A stretch of DNA of 64,000 bases from Flavobacterium sp. 123 (GTDB taxonomy: Bacteria; Bacteroidota; Bacteroidia; Flavobacteriales; Flavobacteriaceae), in NCBI RefSeq assembly GCF_003634825.1, contig NZ_RBXD01000001.1, positions 124,001 through 188,000 of the forward strand, in the 5' to 3' direction. Each line of letters begins with the position of its first letter. The stretch's first letter is position 1. A model generated the notes under the pieces. It was not told the origin of the DNA. It searched no databases and saw only the letters and a list, made by a program, of their open reading frames with translations. The position numbers and the translations under genes were made by a program. Shown here piece by piece: positions 37,168 to 47,543 of the stretch.

Positions 37168-40100
37168 TTATTTTATTAATGTAAAAGGGCCATTTTCATT
37201 AATAATTCCTCCATAAAAAGTGGACGCTTTTACCTTATAATAATAGTTTCCGTTTTCAGATTCCTTTCCCTTAATTTTGCCATCCCAACCACGAAGAGTT
37301 TCTCCTATTTCTGTATATATCAATTCACCCCAAGTATCGTATACATCTAATTGTATTGATGTTATACCAATAAAAACAGGTTTAAAAGTTTCATTAATAC
37401 CATCGTCATTAGGTGTAAAACCATTTGGAGTGATTAGCTTATATCCTTTATCAATTTTTAAGGTTATTGTATATTTATACTCACATCCAAAAGCATAGGC
37501 AACTGTTTGAGTAACCACATAATTACCTTCTTTTACAAACGTATGAATTGGATTTTCTTCATTAGAAACACTTCCATCTCCAAAATCCCAAACAATCGTT
37601 TCGTAATCACCTGTAGCGGTATTAGCAAACTGAATAGGATCTTGTATTGAATAACTTCCATAAGTGGTATTTGCATAAGAACTTGATGTGAAAGAAGTAC
37701 CTCCTATTTTTGGTACATCAATATTAAGTGTCTTGTTTGCAGAACATCCCAAAGCATCAGTAACCATAAGAATGACTACCCCATTTTGATCAGTTTCCAT
37801 TACCGTTTTATCAATCCCACTAACTGTTCCGCTCGACCAATCATAAATAAAAGGCGGAACACCTCCGGATGCTAATGCTATATTTTTTAGAGAAACTGTT
37901 TTTACATTACAATCAAAAATTAGTTGCGTACTTACATCAATTGAAATAGGATCAGGTCTTGTAATAACATATTGTTTTGTTTGAACACATCCCCTTGAGT
38001 CAGTTACTGTAACCATATAATTCCCTCCAGGTACATTATTTAAATCTTCTGTAACCGAACCATTATTCCAAACGTATGAATAAGGAGCGGTACCTCCAGA
38101 AACTAGTAAATTAATAGCTCCTGAATTAGCATTTGAACAATCAAGAGCATTGGTAATATTAGCCCCTACGACTAACGGCTGTGGCTCTTGAATAATAAAT
38201 GTCTTAGTTATAACACAAGGTTTTCCATCAGTAATTGTAGCTATATAAGTACCTGGTCCTAAATTATTCCTAGTCAAACCAGAAGTACTTCCATCGTTCC
38301 ATACTAATTTTACAGGACTAAGGCCTCCAACTAAATTAAGGTTAATACTCGCGTCTTTGGCTCCAAAACAGGATATTTGTTTCACTATTGGGTTAACTGA
38401 AAACACGGGTGGATTCGGGATATTAACTGTAATTTTTTTCTCGCAACCACTAGCATCTGTAACCGTAATTACATAATCTCCAGCTGATAAATTATCTTGA
38501 AAGGTTCCTGTTGCCATGGTGTCCCAAACTGTTTGATAGGGACTAATTCCTCCAGAAATTGTCAAATCAATTGAAGCATCATTTCCTCCATAACAGATAA
38601 TTGGGCTTGTTGCTGCTACAATACTGATTTCTAACGGTTGTGTAATTGTTACTGGTAATAGATTTACAGAGCAACCTGAATTATCGGTAACTTTTAGACT
38701 ATACGTTCCTGCTAAAATAGCTATCAAATTGGGAATAGAACTTGTAAAACCATTTGGTCCAGTCCAAGCATATGTATAGGGAGCATTTCCTCCAACAACA
38801 TTAGTAGTTATTGCACCTGAAGCATCTCCAAAACACAATATATTGGTCTGGCTTACTAAATTTAACGCTAAAATTGGCGGTTCTACAATAGTAAATATAG
38901 CGGTTTTTGGCACACAATTATTAGCATCCGAAACTGTAACTTCATATACTCCTGGTCCTAGATTAGATAAATCTTCGGTGGTTTCGTAAGCAGTTCCATT
39001 TTTCGTCCAAGCGAAAGTGTAATTTGGAGTTCCGCCTGTTATTGTAATTGCAATAGAACCATTGGCATTGCCAAAACAGCTAATATCCTTTTTTAAATCA
39101 GTGGTAATTAAGATATCATTTGGTTCAGTAATAGTTATTATTTGAATTTTTGAACAATTATTAGCATCCGTTACTGTAACAGCATATTTTCCTGCGCTCA
39201 AACCTGTGGCGGTAGCTGTTGTATTTATAGGGATTGTATTCCAGGAATAACTTAGCGTCCCATTTCCTCCACTGGCTAATATTGTTGCTGCACCAGTATT
39301 ATCTCCAAAACAAGTTACATTTGTTTGCGAGCTTATTGAAGTTATAATACCATTTGGTTCCGTTATTGTAACTTGTTTGGTTATAGAACAGTTATTTTCG
39401 TCTGAAATGGTAACAGTATATATTCCCGCTTTCAGGTTTGTTGCAGTACTAGAATTTTGTATTGGAATAGTATCCCAAGAATACGAATAAGATCCTACAC
39501 CGCCAGTGGTAAAAACTGTAGCCGAACCTGTGTTATCTCCGGCACATAAAACATTGGTTTGATTAATTGTTGCGGTTACTCCTACTGGCTCTGTAATAGT
39601 AATTGAACTTGAAGTACTACAACCATTAAAATCAGTAACCGAAACAGTGTAAGTCCCTGCTGTTAATTCTGTGGCTGTTGCCAAGTTTTGTATTGGACTT
39701 GTATTCCAAGAATATGAATAAGGAGCGGTTCCGCCTGTTGCCAAAACGGTTGCGTTTCCATTATTTCCTCCTGAACAACTAACATTATTAGAATTAGATA
39801 TTGATGAAGAAAGTCCAAGTAAGGGCTGAGTTATAGTTACTGAATGGGTGTTAAAACAACCGTTTACGTCTGTCACCGTTACCACATAAGTTCCTACTGC
39901 AAGTCCTGTCGCTTTAGCTGCGGTTTGAACTGAAATTGTGTTCCAAGAATAAGCATATGGTGCAGTGCCACCAGTTACGGAAACCGTTGCTGTGCCGTCA
40001 TTTTCGCCAAAACAACTAACATTTGTTTGTACTCCTGAAATTACTATTTCGTTAGGTTGTGTTATAATTACTTGTTCCGTTTTCGAACAATTATTCTCAT

Positions 40101-43100
40101 CTTGCACAGTAACCGTATATGTTCCTGCTTTTAATCCATTGGCTGTAGCCAAAGTTTGAACTGGATTTGTATTCCAAGAATAGGTCAAAACTCCAACTCC
40201 ACCACTAGCCGTAATGGTCGCGGAACCGTTATTTCCTCCAAAACATGTCAAATTAGTTTGCGAACTTATAGCAGCAGTAAGTCCTGTTGCTGGTTGTGAA
40301 ATAGTTACGGATTGATTTTTGCTGCACCCTTTGGCATCGGTAATGGTAACGGTATAAGTTCCTGCTGACAGTCCTGAACCTACGGAACTAGTCTGAACTG
40401 GAATTGTATTCCAAGAATATAAATAGGGTGCGGTTCCGCCTGTTGCCAAAATAGTGGCACTTCCTGTATTGCTTCCAAAACAGCTTACGTCAGTTTGCGC
40501 ACTTATTGAAGAATCTAAAACCGCTGATGGCTGATTTATAGTTACTGACTTTGCTTTCGAACATCCTTTACTATCTGTAATTGTAACAATATAAGTTCCT
40601 GCTAATAATCCGGAAGCAGTTGCTAATGTTTGAACTGGACTTGTATTCCAAGAATATGAATAAGGAGCTGTTCCGCCTGTTGTCAAAACTGTAGCACTTC
40701 CTGTATTGCTTCCAAAACAGCTTACGTCAGTTTGCGCACTTATTGATGCATCTAGAACCATCGGTTGTGTAATAGTAATTGTTTGAGATTTTTTACAACT
40801 ATTAGCATCGGTAACGGTTACTGTATATGTTCCTACTGAAAGTCCTATAGCTTTAGCTGTGGTTTGAACTGGAATTGTGTTCCAAGAATAAGCATATGGT
40901 GTAGTTCCTGCTGTGGCTGTAGCTGTGGCCGTTCCATCACTATCTCCAAAACAACTAACATTTGTTTGTGATGTTGTAATTACTATTTCGTTGGGTTGCG
41001 TTATAATTACTTGTTCCGTTTTCGAACAATTATTCTCGTCTTTCACAGTAACTGTATATGTTCCTGCTTTTAATCCATTGGCTGTAGCCAAAGTTTGAAC
41101 TGGATTTGTATTCCAAGAATAAGTCAAACCTCCAACTCCACCACTAGCCGTAACGGTAGCGGAGCCATTATTACCTCCAAAACATGTCAAATTAGTTTGC
41201 GAACTTATAGCAGCAGTAAGTCCTGTTGCTGGTTGTGAAATAGTTACGGATTGATTTTTGCTACAACCTTTAGCATCGGTAATGGTAACGGTATAAGTTC
41301 CTGCAATTAATCCAACAGCGGTAGGAGATGTCTGAACTGGAATTGTATTCCAAGAATATAAATAGGGTGCTGTTCCGCCCGTGACTGAAACAGTGGCACT
41401 TCCTGTATTGCTTCCAAAACAACTTACGTTAGTTTGCGCACTTATTGAAGAATCTAAAACCGCTGATGGCTGATTTATAGTTACTGACTGTGTTTTCGAA
41501 CATCCTTTACTATCTGTAATTGTAACAATATAAGTTCCTGCTAATAATACGGAAGCGGTTGCTGATGTTTGAACTGGACTTGTATTCCAAGAATAAGTAT
41601 ATGGTGCAGTTCCTCCTGTTGCCAAAACTGTAGCACTTCCGTTGGAACCTCCAAAACAGCTTACGTCAGTTTGCGCACTTATTGATGCATTTAGAACCAT
41701 CGGTTGTGTAATCGTAATTGTTTGAGAGTTGGTACAACTACTAGCATCGGTAACGGTTACCGTATATGTTCCTTCTGCAAGTCCTGTAGCTGTTGCTGAG
41801 TTTTGAACTGGTGTAGTATCCCAAGAATAAGTATATGGTGTAGTTCCTGCTGTGGCTGTGGCTGTGGCCGTTCCATCACTTTCGCCAAAACAACTAACAT
41901 TTGTTTGTGATGTTGTAATTACTATTTGTGAACTTACATTAATTATTACTATAAAAGGCATTCCTGGACAGTCTCCGCTGGATGGCGTAACTATATAAGT
42001 TGCAGTCTGGACAGCATTGGTTGGATTTGTTAATGTACCATTTATTGTTGTCTGATTTGTTCCTGATTGTCCGCCTGTAATTCCACCTGTGACAACTGGC
42101 GCTCCCCAAGAAAAAGTAGTTCCCGAAGGGATAACATTTCCTGCTGTTAAAACTGATGGAGTTATTATAAATGATGAGCTATTACAAATAGATTTAGTTT
42201 CATTTTGTATAATGGGTATTGGATTAATTGTAAATGTATTACTGATTGCAGAAGTTGTTCCGCACTCGTTTTTAACATCTAATTTAATAGAATAATTACC
42301 CGGTATAGCATAACTAACCATGGGAGGTGTAACACTTGTTGAAGTAGATGGCGTACCACCAGTAAAAGTCCATAAATATTCTAATGCTGAGTTTGGTGTT
42401 GTAGAACAACTATTAACTAAAACCGATGGAGTTATCGGGCTATTGACACAATTAGTAGCAATCGCATTTACAACTACTATTGGTGGTTGCTTTACTGTTA
42501 TCGTTTGAGCTGCTGATGTAAAAGATCCGCAGGAATTAGTAGCCGTTAATGTTATCGAATATATTCCTGGATTTTCAAAACTAAAAACCGGACTAGCAGA
42601 GGTACTTGAACCACTGATATAATTGTATGATGACGTTGTCCCACAATTAGCTGCCGTATAAGTAACATCCCATAAATAAGTGGTATCACAAGAATTTGTC
42701 GTATCAGTTGTATTGGTTGTACTAACTGATAATGGGCCGCAACCGTCTGTTGTGCTTAAGGTAAATATAGGTACTGGTGGAGCTTCAACACAAATAGTTT
42801 TTACTATTTCATCAATTTCACACGAGTTTCCGGTTTTCAAGGTGATTGTATATGTTCCTGGTACACTAAAAACTGGACATATTGAATTTGTCCCAAAAGT
42901 CCATGTACTCGTATTTTCAGAACCATTATTATCACTTCCTAATGTCCCACTATTTAGTGTAAATCCTGTTAACGGAGAAATTGACCAAACTATTTTGGGA
43001 TTTACACAAGATGAATTAGTTGCAGTTGCTCCTCCTGTTGATGAATCTGTAAAACATACTTGAGTATTTGTACAAACTTTAGTTTGTGGCAATGTAAAAT

Positions 43101-44364
43101 TTGCTACTGGAGGTTCTGAAACACGAATTGGGATAACATATCCAAAAGATACATCACAAGGATTAGACGCTTTTATAGTTGCCGAAAATGAATTTTGTAG
43201 ACCACTACTCGTAACTCCGCAAGAAGACTTCAAAAATGTATGAGTAATACTTGCGGGTGGTGGATGATTAAAAGTAGTTGAATCTGAACCATCATTAAAT
43301 GTAATTGTATAAATAGTTCCTGGTGGATTATTTTCTGTACCAGTAATTGGAAATGTAAGTGGTGATGATATACATATATTAGTATTACCTGGATTACCAA
43401 TACCTACAGCTGGATTATTACCTACAAATACTTTATATATTCTAGTTGTTACACATCCATCTTGACCAGTGACAGTATAAGTTAAGGTCCAAAGTCCAAC
43501 AGAATATGTATGAGAAGTTGCTGAAAATGTTGTTGCGGTAAAATTAGGTGTGGTATCTCCCCAATCAATAACGCAATTTGTATCTGTAGAACTTGTAATT
43601 GAAGTGTTTATAAAATCAATTTGAGAAATATCATTCGTACAAACTTTAAAAATTGGAAAGCCATTAAAAGTATCAGAATCTACATTTGAATTCAAAGTAG
43701 CACCCGGACTTTTTATAGAAATAGTTTTAGTTATTGAATTTACACAACCATTAGTATTAGTTATTTTTAAAGTTACATTAAATGATTGCGTTGTGTTTCC
43801 ATTTGTATTATTAAAAACATAAGAAGGATTTTGTAATACAGAAGTACTTCCATCTCCAAAATCCCAAGCATAAGTATAAGTTCCTGAACCAGTGACATTA
43901 GAATTAAACTGAACTGCAGTTCCTGAACAAGAATTATCATTCGTAAATGTAAAATTCACAACTGGTAAAGAGGAAACCGTTATAGTAGTAGAACTTGTTT
44001 GAGACTGAGTAGCTCCAGAACTATCCTTAACACTTACTAATTTATACTCAAAACTACCAACTACATTTGTTGGCGCATTCAATGTTACACTATTTCCAAT
44101 AGATTGGGAAGTAATGATATCTAGTCCACCATTAATTTTGTAAGTAAACGTATACGGTGCAACTCCTCCACTTCCGGTAAAAGTTACTATTGGCTGAGTT
44201 TCATTACTACAAACAGCAGAATTACTAGTTGTTATAGTAGCCGTTGGCAATACAAAAGCACCCAATTTTATTTTCTCTACCGCTAAATAATGATAATTAT
44301 TGTTTGCAATTAATATATTAACTGGAATTATTAAAATAAAAATAAGCGTATATAATTGTTTCAT
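37168..44364 (-). CDS. Giant SprB-like cell-surface adhesin with type IX CTD
   Basis: This 2398-residue protein has a signal peptide (1-20). Residues ~45-810 hold several PKD/immunoglobulin-like domains (for example WDFGDGST near 170). Residues ~815-2215 hold 17-18 SprB repeats of ~78 residues, each with a CFG motif, an YSWNT motif and GTYTVTVTD. Another PKD (WDFGDGSVSNEENPIHTF) and a type B C-terminal sorting domain (GFTPNDDGINETFKP) follow. It is expected to be exported by the type IX system and attached to the surface, where SprB-type proteins serve in gliding or adhesion. A PorP/SprF gene follows by 11 bp. Repeats 1-4 are duplicated as repeats 5-8 at DNA level. Confidence 0.95.
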   Translation of the reverse strand: MKQLYTLIFILIIPVNILIANNNYHYLAVEKIKLGAFVLPTATITTSNSAVCSNETQPIVTFTGSGGVAPYTFTYKINGGLDIITSQSIGNSVTLNAPTNVVGSFEYKLVSVKDSSGATQSQTSSTTITVSSLPVVNFTFTNDNSCSGTAVQFNSNVTGSGTYTYAWDFGDGSTSVLQNPSYVFNNTNGNTTQSFNVTLKITNTNGCVNSITKTISIKSPGATLNSNVDSDTFNGFPIFKVCTNDISQIDFINTSITSSTDTNCVIDWGDTTPNFTATTFSATSHTYSVGLWTLTYTVTGQDGCVTTRIYKVFVGNNPAVGIGNPGNTNICISSPLTFPITGTENNPPGTIYTITFNDGSDSTTFNHPPPASITHTFLKSSCGVTSSGLQNSFSATIKASNPCDVSFGYVIPIRVSEPPVANFTLPQTKVCTNTQVCFTDSSTGGATATNSSCVNPKIVWSISPLTGFTLNSGTLGSDNNGSENTSTWTFGTNSICPVFSVPGTYTITLKTGNSCEIDEIVKTICVEAPPVPIFTLSTTDGCGPLSVSTTNTTDTTNSCDTTYLWDVTYTAANCGTTSSYNYISGSSTSASPVFSFENPGIYSITLTATNSCGSFTSAAQTITVKQPPIVVVNAIATNCVNSPITPSVLVNSCSTTPNSALEYLWTFTGGTPSTSTSVTPPMVSYAIPGNYSIKLDVKNECGTTSAISNTFTINPIPIIQNETKSICNSSSFIITPSVLTAGNVIPSGTTFSWGAPVVTGGITGGQSGTNQTTINGTLTNPTNAVQTATYIVTPSSGDCPGMPFIVIINVSSQIVITTSQTNVSCFGESDGTATATATAGTTPYTYSWDTTPVQNSATATGLAEGTYTVTVTDASSCTNSQTITITQPMVLNASISAQTDVSCFGGSNGSATVLATGGTAPYTYSWNTSPVQTSATASVLLAGTYIVTITDSKGCSKTQSVTINQPSAVLDSSISAQTNVSCFGSNTGSATVSVTGGTAPYLYSWNTIPVQTSPTAVGLIAGTYTVTITDAKGCSKNQSVTISQPATGLTAAISSQTNLTCFGGNNGSATVTASGGVGGLTYSWNTNPVQTLATANGLKAGTYTVTVKDENNCSKTEQVIITQPNEIVITTSQTNVSCFGDSDGTATATATAGTTPYAYSWNTIPVQTTAKAIGLSVGTYTVTVTDANSCKKSQTITITQPMVLDASISAQTDVSCFGSNTGSATVLTTGGTAPYSYSWNTSPVQTLATASGLLAGTYIVTITDSKGCSKAKSVTINQPSAVLDSSISAQTDVSCFGSNTGSATILATGGTAPYLYSWNTIPVQTSSVGSGLSAGTYTVTITDAKGCSKNQSVTISQPATGLTAAISSQTNLTCFGGNNGSATITASGGVGVLTYSWNTNPVQTLATANGLKAGTYTVTVQDENNCSKTEQVIITQPNEIVISGVQTNVSCFGENDGTATVSVTGGTAPYAYSWNTISVQTAAKATGLAVGTYVVTVTDVNGCFNTHSVTITQPLLGLSSSISNSNNVSCSGGNNGNATVLATGGTAPYSYSWNTSPIQNLATATELTAGTYTVSVTDFNGCSTSSSITITEPVGVTATINQTNVLCAGDNTGSATVFTTGGVGSYSYSWDTIPIQNSSTATNLKAGIYTVTISDENNCSITKQVTITEPNGIITSISSQTNVTCFGDNTGAATILASGGNGTLSYSWNTIPINTTATATGLSAGKYAVTVTDANNCSKIQIITITEPNDILITTDLKKDISCFGNANGSIAITITGGTPNYTFAWTKNGTAYETTEDLSNLGPGVYEVTVSDANNCVPKTAIFTIVEPPILALNLVSQTNILCFGDASGAITTNVVGGNAPYTYAWTGPNGFTSSIPNLIAILAGTYSLKVTDNSGCSVNLLPVTITQPLEISIVAATSPIICYGGNDASIDLTISGGISPYQTVWDTMATGTFQDNLSAGDYVITVTDASGCEKKITVNIPNPPVFSVNPIVKQISCFGAKDASINLNLVGGLSPVKLVWNDGSTSGLTRNNLGPGTYIATITDGKPCVITKTFIIQEPQPLVVGANITNALDCSNANSGAINLLVSGGTAPYSYVWNNGSVTEDLNNVPGGNYMVTVTDSRGCVQTKQYVITRPDPISIDVSTQLIFDCNVKTVSLKNIALASGGVPPFIYDWSSGTVSGIDKTVMETDQNGVVILMVTDALGCSANKTLNIDVPKIGGTSFTSSSYANTTYGSYSIQDPIQFANTATGDYETIVWDFGDGSVSNEENPIHTFVKEGNYVVTQTVAYAFGCEYKYTITLKIDKGYKLITPNGFTPNDDGINETFKPVFIGITSIQLDVYDTWGELIYTEIGETLRGWDGKIKGKESENGNYYYKVKASTFYGGIINENGPFTLIK
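40041..41918. repeat. Tandem duplication of a 939-bp, four-repeat block inside the adhesin
   Basis: Blocks 40041-40979 and 40980-41918 lie exactly 939 bp apart and share long identical stretches, for example the segment beginning AAACATGTCAAATTAGTTTG at 40241 and 41180. Each block encodes four SprB repeats (313 residues). This is a recent tandem duplication within the coding sequence and a likely site of length variation. Confidence 0.9.
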
Positions 44365-44414
44365 AATTATCTAAAATAATTTGGCTTTATTCTTTAATCT
44401 TTAAAAAAACCACA

Positions 44415-44446
44415 CAAATATATAGCATTGGATAATCATAGCTCAA
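44415..44446 (-). promoter_or_regulatory. Promoter TTG-N21-TATATTTG of the adhesin-SprF operon
   Basis: On the minus strand TATATTTG (44422-44415) is preceded by TTG (44446-44444) at 21 bp. The adhesin start codon lies 50 bp downstream. Confidence 0.6.
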
Positions 44447-44547
44447 CTATAAAACGACTGACTGATACGTTTTACTTTTGATTGAAAAAATATAACCAAT
44501 AATTTAAAAAATAATTGCAAAGCATCATTTTTTTATAATTAGTATAC

Positions 44548-44592
44548 AAAAAAACCGCCTATTTCATTTGAAAAAGGCGGCCATTTATTTTA
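44548..44592 (-). terminator. Terminator after the NADP-GAPDH-type gene
   Basis: On the minus strand CCGCCT and AGGCGG pair (44580-44575 with 44560-44555), strengthened by adjacent A/T pairs, and a T run follows. Confidence 0.75.
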
Positions 44593-44606
44593 AATTAAAA
44601 CCTGAA

Positions 44607-46187
44607 TTACAAAATATAATCGGTGTTAATGAAATTTGATTCTTTACTATTTAACAATTCTTGTAGAATGTTATTATTGTATTCATTATCCTTAGAAGCT
44701 ACAAAAGTTCTAATTGAGAAGGAACGCAAAGCATCATGAATACTCAATGTTCCTACAGCAGAATCCTTTCTTCCTGTAAAAGGGAATACATCAGGTCCTC
44801 TTTGACAAGAACTGTTTAAGTTAACTCTACAAACTAAGTTTACTAATGTATCAATAAGTGGAGCGATAGTTTTGATGTCTTTACCAAACAAACTCACTTG
44901 TTGACCATAGTTTGATTCAGCCATATCATTCAAAGGCTCTTGAATATCTTTGAAAGTTAAAACAGGTACAACTGGTCCAAATTGCTCTTCGTGATATACA
45001 CGCATGTCTTTATTTATAGGAAACAAAACAGCTGGGAAGATAAAATTATCAGAATGTTGTCCTCCTTTTGCATTAATCACTTTTGCTCCTTTACTTGTAG
45101 CATCATCAATTAATTCTTGTATGTAAGCTGGTTTCTCTTTTTCTGGTAATGGAGTAAGCATCACTCCTTTTTCCCATGGATTTCCATAAGCCAAAGCATC
45201 AACTTTAGCGGCAAAACGCTTGTTAAATTCTTCAGCAATAGATTCGTGTACGTATAAAATTTTCAATGCAGTACAACGTTGTCCATTAAAAGATAAAGAA
45301 CCTGCAATACATTCTTGGATAGCCAAATCTAAATCAGCATCTGGTAAAATAATAGCTGGATTTTTTGCTTCTAATCCTAAAACTAAACGCAATCTATTTT
45401 TATTAGGGTGTTGATCTTGTAATGCAATAGCTGATTTACTATTTCCAATCAAAGCTAAAATATCAACTTTTCCTGATTTCATAACTGGCGAAGCTACTTC
45501 ACGACCTCTACCATATAAGATATTAATAGCTCCTTTTGGGAAACTACTTCTGAAAGCTTCTAATAAAGGTGAAATCAATAAAACTCCGTGTTTCGCTGGT
45601 TTGAAAATTACAGGATTTCCCATGATTAATGCTGGAATAAGCAACGAAAATGTTTCATTCAATGGATAATTGTATGGTCCTAAACACAATACAACACCTA
45701 GAGGTCCTCTACGAACCATCGCATGTATTCCTTGAACTTTAGAAAAATGAGCACTACGACTGTTTAATTCTTTTAAACTTTCGATAGTATCGTAAATATA
45801 TTCTACTGTTCTATCAAATTCTTTTTCTGAATCTCCTAATGATTTTCCAATTTCCCACATCAATAGTTTTACTACTTCTGCACGAGTTGTTTTCATTTGA
45901 GTTACAAAATTCTCCATACATTTAATACGGTCTACCACTTTCATGGTTGGCCATAAACCTTGTCCATTTTTAAACGCAGCATCGGCAGCAGCAACCGCTT
46001 CAAGAGCTTCCGTTTCTCCCATAAAAGGAATTGAACCTAATAAAGTAGGTTGGTAATTTTCTGTTGAAGAGATGGTAGAAAATACAGGTGTAGTTTCTCC
46101 AGTCCATTTTTTCAATTCACCGTTTACTAAATAAGTATCTTGAATAAGTAAATCGTTAATTTGATATTCTTGAGGTATTGTATTCAT
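44607..46187 (-). CDS. NADP-dependent glyceraldehyde-3-phosphate dehydrogenase-like aldehyde dehydrogenase
   Basis: This 526-residue cytosolic aldehyde dehydrogenase has the catalytic cysteine in [10 protein letters not shown] and the general-base glutamate in [10 protein letters not shown]. The cofactor and substrate surroundings ([27 protein letters not shown]) resemble non-phosphorylating GAPN. GAPN oxidises glyceraldehyde-3-phosphate directly to 3-phosphoglycerate, making NADPH. The match is to the GAPN group rather than to succinate-semialdehyde or betaine aldehyde enzymes, but exact substrate use is not proven. It lies downstream of a rhodanese gene on the same strand with a 49-bp gap. 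Confidence 0.85.
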   Translation of the reverse strand: MNTIPQEYQINDLLIQDTYLVNGELKKWTGETTPVFSTISSTENYQPTLLGSIPFMGETEALEAVAAADAAFKNGQGLWPTMKVVDRIKCMENFVTQMKTTRAEVVKLLMWEIGKSLGDSEKEFDRTVEYIYDTIESLKELNSRSAHFSKVQGIHAMVRRGPLGVVLCLGPYNYPLNETFSLLIPALIMGNPVIFKPAKHGVLLISPLLEAFRSSFPKGAINILYGRGREVASPVMKSGKVDILALIGNSKSAIALQDQHPNKNRLRLVLGLEAKNPAIILPDADLDLAIQECIAGSLSFNGQRCTALKILYVHESIAEEFNKRFAAKVDALAYGNPWEKGVMLTPLPEKEKPAYIQELIDDATSKGAKVINAKGGQHSDNFIFPAVLFPINKDMRVYHEEQFGPVVPVLTFKDIQEPLNDMAESNYGQQVSLFGKDIKTIAPLIDTLVNLVCRVNLNSSCQRGPDVFPFTGRKDSAVGTLSIHDALRSFSIRTFVASKDNEYNNNILQELLNSKESNFINTDYIL

Positions 46188-46236
46188 TTTAATATTTTAT
46201 ATTTTTCAAATAATTAAGTTCGGATGACGATTGTAT

Positions 46237-46548
46237 TTAAGGAGCAACAATATCTCCATTCCATTCTATAATCCCACCTAACAAATTATAGGCGTTTTCA
46301 AAACCTAATTCATTCATGATTTCGCACGCTTTAGCACTTCTTGCTCCAGAACGGCAATACACATAATAATTTTTATTTTTATCCAATGATTCTAATTCAC
46401 TAATAAAACCTTGACCCATATGAATATCAATATTTATGGCATTTTCTATAATTCCATCATTATATTCATCTTCAGTTCTCACATCAAGTATTACCGAATT
46501 TTCGTCGGCCTCGTATTGAGAAATCCAATCTTCTTGTGTTAAATTCAT
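46237..46548 (-). CDS. Single-domain rhodanese
   Basis: This 103-residue cytosolic sulfurtransferase consists of one rhodanese domain. The catalytic Cys65 sits in YCRSGARSAKA, a complete six-residue active-site loop. VILDVRTEDEYNDG is the conserved substructure near the start. It lies divergent to the Crp/Fnr regulator and TauE-type exporter genes across a 294-bp gap, and so sits at the edge of a sulfur-handling cluster. It can move sulfane sulfur between thiols; the physiological acceptor is unknown. Confidence 0.93.
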   Translation of the reverse strand: MNLTQEDWISQYEADENSVILDVRTEDEYNDGIIENAINIDIHMGQGFISELESLDKNKNYYVYCRSGARSAKACEIMNELGFENAYNLLGGIIEWNGDIVAP

Positions 46549-46646
46549 AGTCTATTTTTTTTGTAAAAATACAATGTTTTTGCCTAACAATACAGTTCGA
46601 ATTTGTTAATTAGATAATATTTCAAAGAAAACGTTTTCGCATAATA

Positions 46647-46665
46647 GTAATTAACAACAAATTAC
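46647..46665. promoter_or_regulatory. 19-bp palindrome in the rhodanese-regulator divergent region
   Basis: GTAATT-N7-AATTAC is a perfect inverted repeat midway in the divergent gap of 294 bp (46549-46842). It is a candidate operator for the adjacent Crp/Fnr regulator, but it is AT-rich and could occur by chance. No strong promoter match was seen in the rest of the gap. Confidence 0.3.
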
Positions 46666-46842
46666 GAATTTGGTAAATAACCCTCAAAATAAATCAATAA
46701 ATACCTAATATTTATTGCCTAAACTATTTTTAATTCATGTTTTATGCTAATTCATTCATTAAAAAAATCAAATAAACTAATAAAATTTACCGTACTTTTA
46801 CACTGATTTATTTAAAATTCAACCCTATCAAAGACTATAAAA

Positions 46843-47469
46843 ATGCACAGTCAAATAAAGAAAATATTCCCTTCTTTTTCTAACGAATTAATTGCTGAAA
46901 TTGAAGCAAATGACTCCATAAAATCTTTTGAATCTGGTAGTACAATCATGCGAACGGGTCAATATATAAAAAATACTGTTTTAGTTACTAAAGGTCAGAT
47001 CAAAGTATATCGTGAAGGCGAAGATGGCGGGGAGTTTTTTATGTATTATTTACAACCAGGTCAGGCTTGTGCTATTTCAATGGTGTGTGCCACTAAAAAT
47101 GAAAAAAGCCAAATTATGGCAAAAGTAGTTGAAGATGCCGAATTAATAATGGTTCCTTTATCCTTAATGGATACTTGGATGATGAAACACCGCAGCTGGT
47201 ATGAATTTGTAATCCACACCTACCGCAGTCGTTTTGAAGAAGTGCTAGAAGTAATTGACAGCATAGCCTTTAGAGCAATGGATGAACGTTTAGAATTTTA
47301 TTTAAAACGCCATAAAGACGCTTGTGGATGTAAAGATTTGAAATTATCTCATCAAGAAATTGCATCAGAATTGAACACCTCAAGAGAAGTTATATCCCGT
47401 TTACTCAAAAAAATGGAACAACGGAATCTACTTAAATTACACCGCAATCATATCGAACTGTTAAAATAA
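46843..47469 (+). CDS. Crp/Fnr-family transcription regulator
   Basis: This 208-residue cytosolic regulator has an N-terminal cyclic-nucleotide-like beta-barrel (about 20-125) and a C-terminal winged helix. The recognition region is HQEIASELNTSREVISRLLKKMEQ near residue 165. The central helix region contains CGCKDLKL, a pair of Cys residues just before the DNA-binding domain, which could sense thiols or persulfides; this is inference. It lies directly upstream of the TauE, MBL-rhodanese and methyltransferase genes, so it is probably their regulator. Flavobacterial Crp/Fnr members of this type rarely bind cAMP. Confidence 0.92.
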   Translation: MHSQIKKIFPSFSNELIAEIEANDSIKSFESGSTIMRTGQYIKNTVLVTKGQIKVYREGEDGGEFFMYYLQPGQACAISMVCATKNEKSQIMAKVVEDAELIMVPLSLMDTWMMKHRSWYEFVIHTYRSRFEEVLEVIDSIAFRAMDERLEFYLKRHKDACGCKDLKLSHQEIASELNTSREVISRLLKKMEQRNLLKLHRNHIELLK

Positions 47470-47481
47470 TAGCCTGTTAGT

Positions 47482-47525
47482 GTGATAAAAGTTACTGTAA
47501 TTTATTTTTTTACAACTGATCTTTG
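47482..47525 (+). promoter_or_regulatory. Candidate promoter and Crp/Fnr-type site of the sulfur operon
   Basis: GTGA-N6-TTAC at 47482-47495 is an imperfect dyad of the Crp/Fnr spacing. GATCTTTG at 47518-47525 differs by one base from the -7 consensus. The dyad centre is about 43 bp before the expected transcription start, near the position used by class II activators. Confidence 0.35.
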
Positions 47526-47543
47526 CAGTAAATTTTTAAACAG

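Noticed and set aside
40041..41918. CRISPR-like regular spacing in the adhesin region
   Set aside because: The repeated units are coding SprB repeats of ~235 bp in frame, not short direct repeats with unique spacers, and no cas genes are present.
39965..43063. Several plus-strand frames of 60-127 residues antisense to the adhesin
   Set aside because: They repeat with the SprB repeats and are low-complexity Val/Pro/Thr mirrors of the real minus-strand gene.
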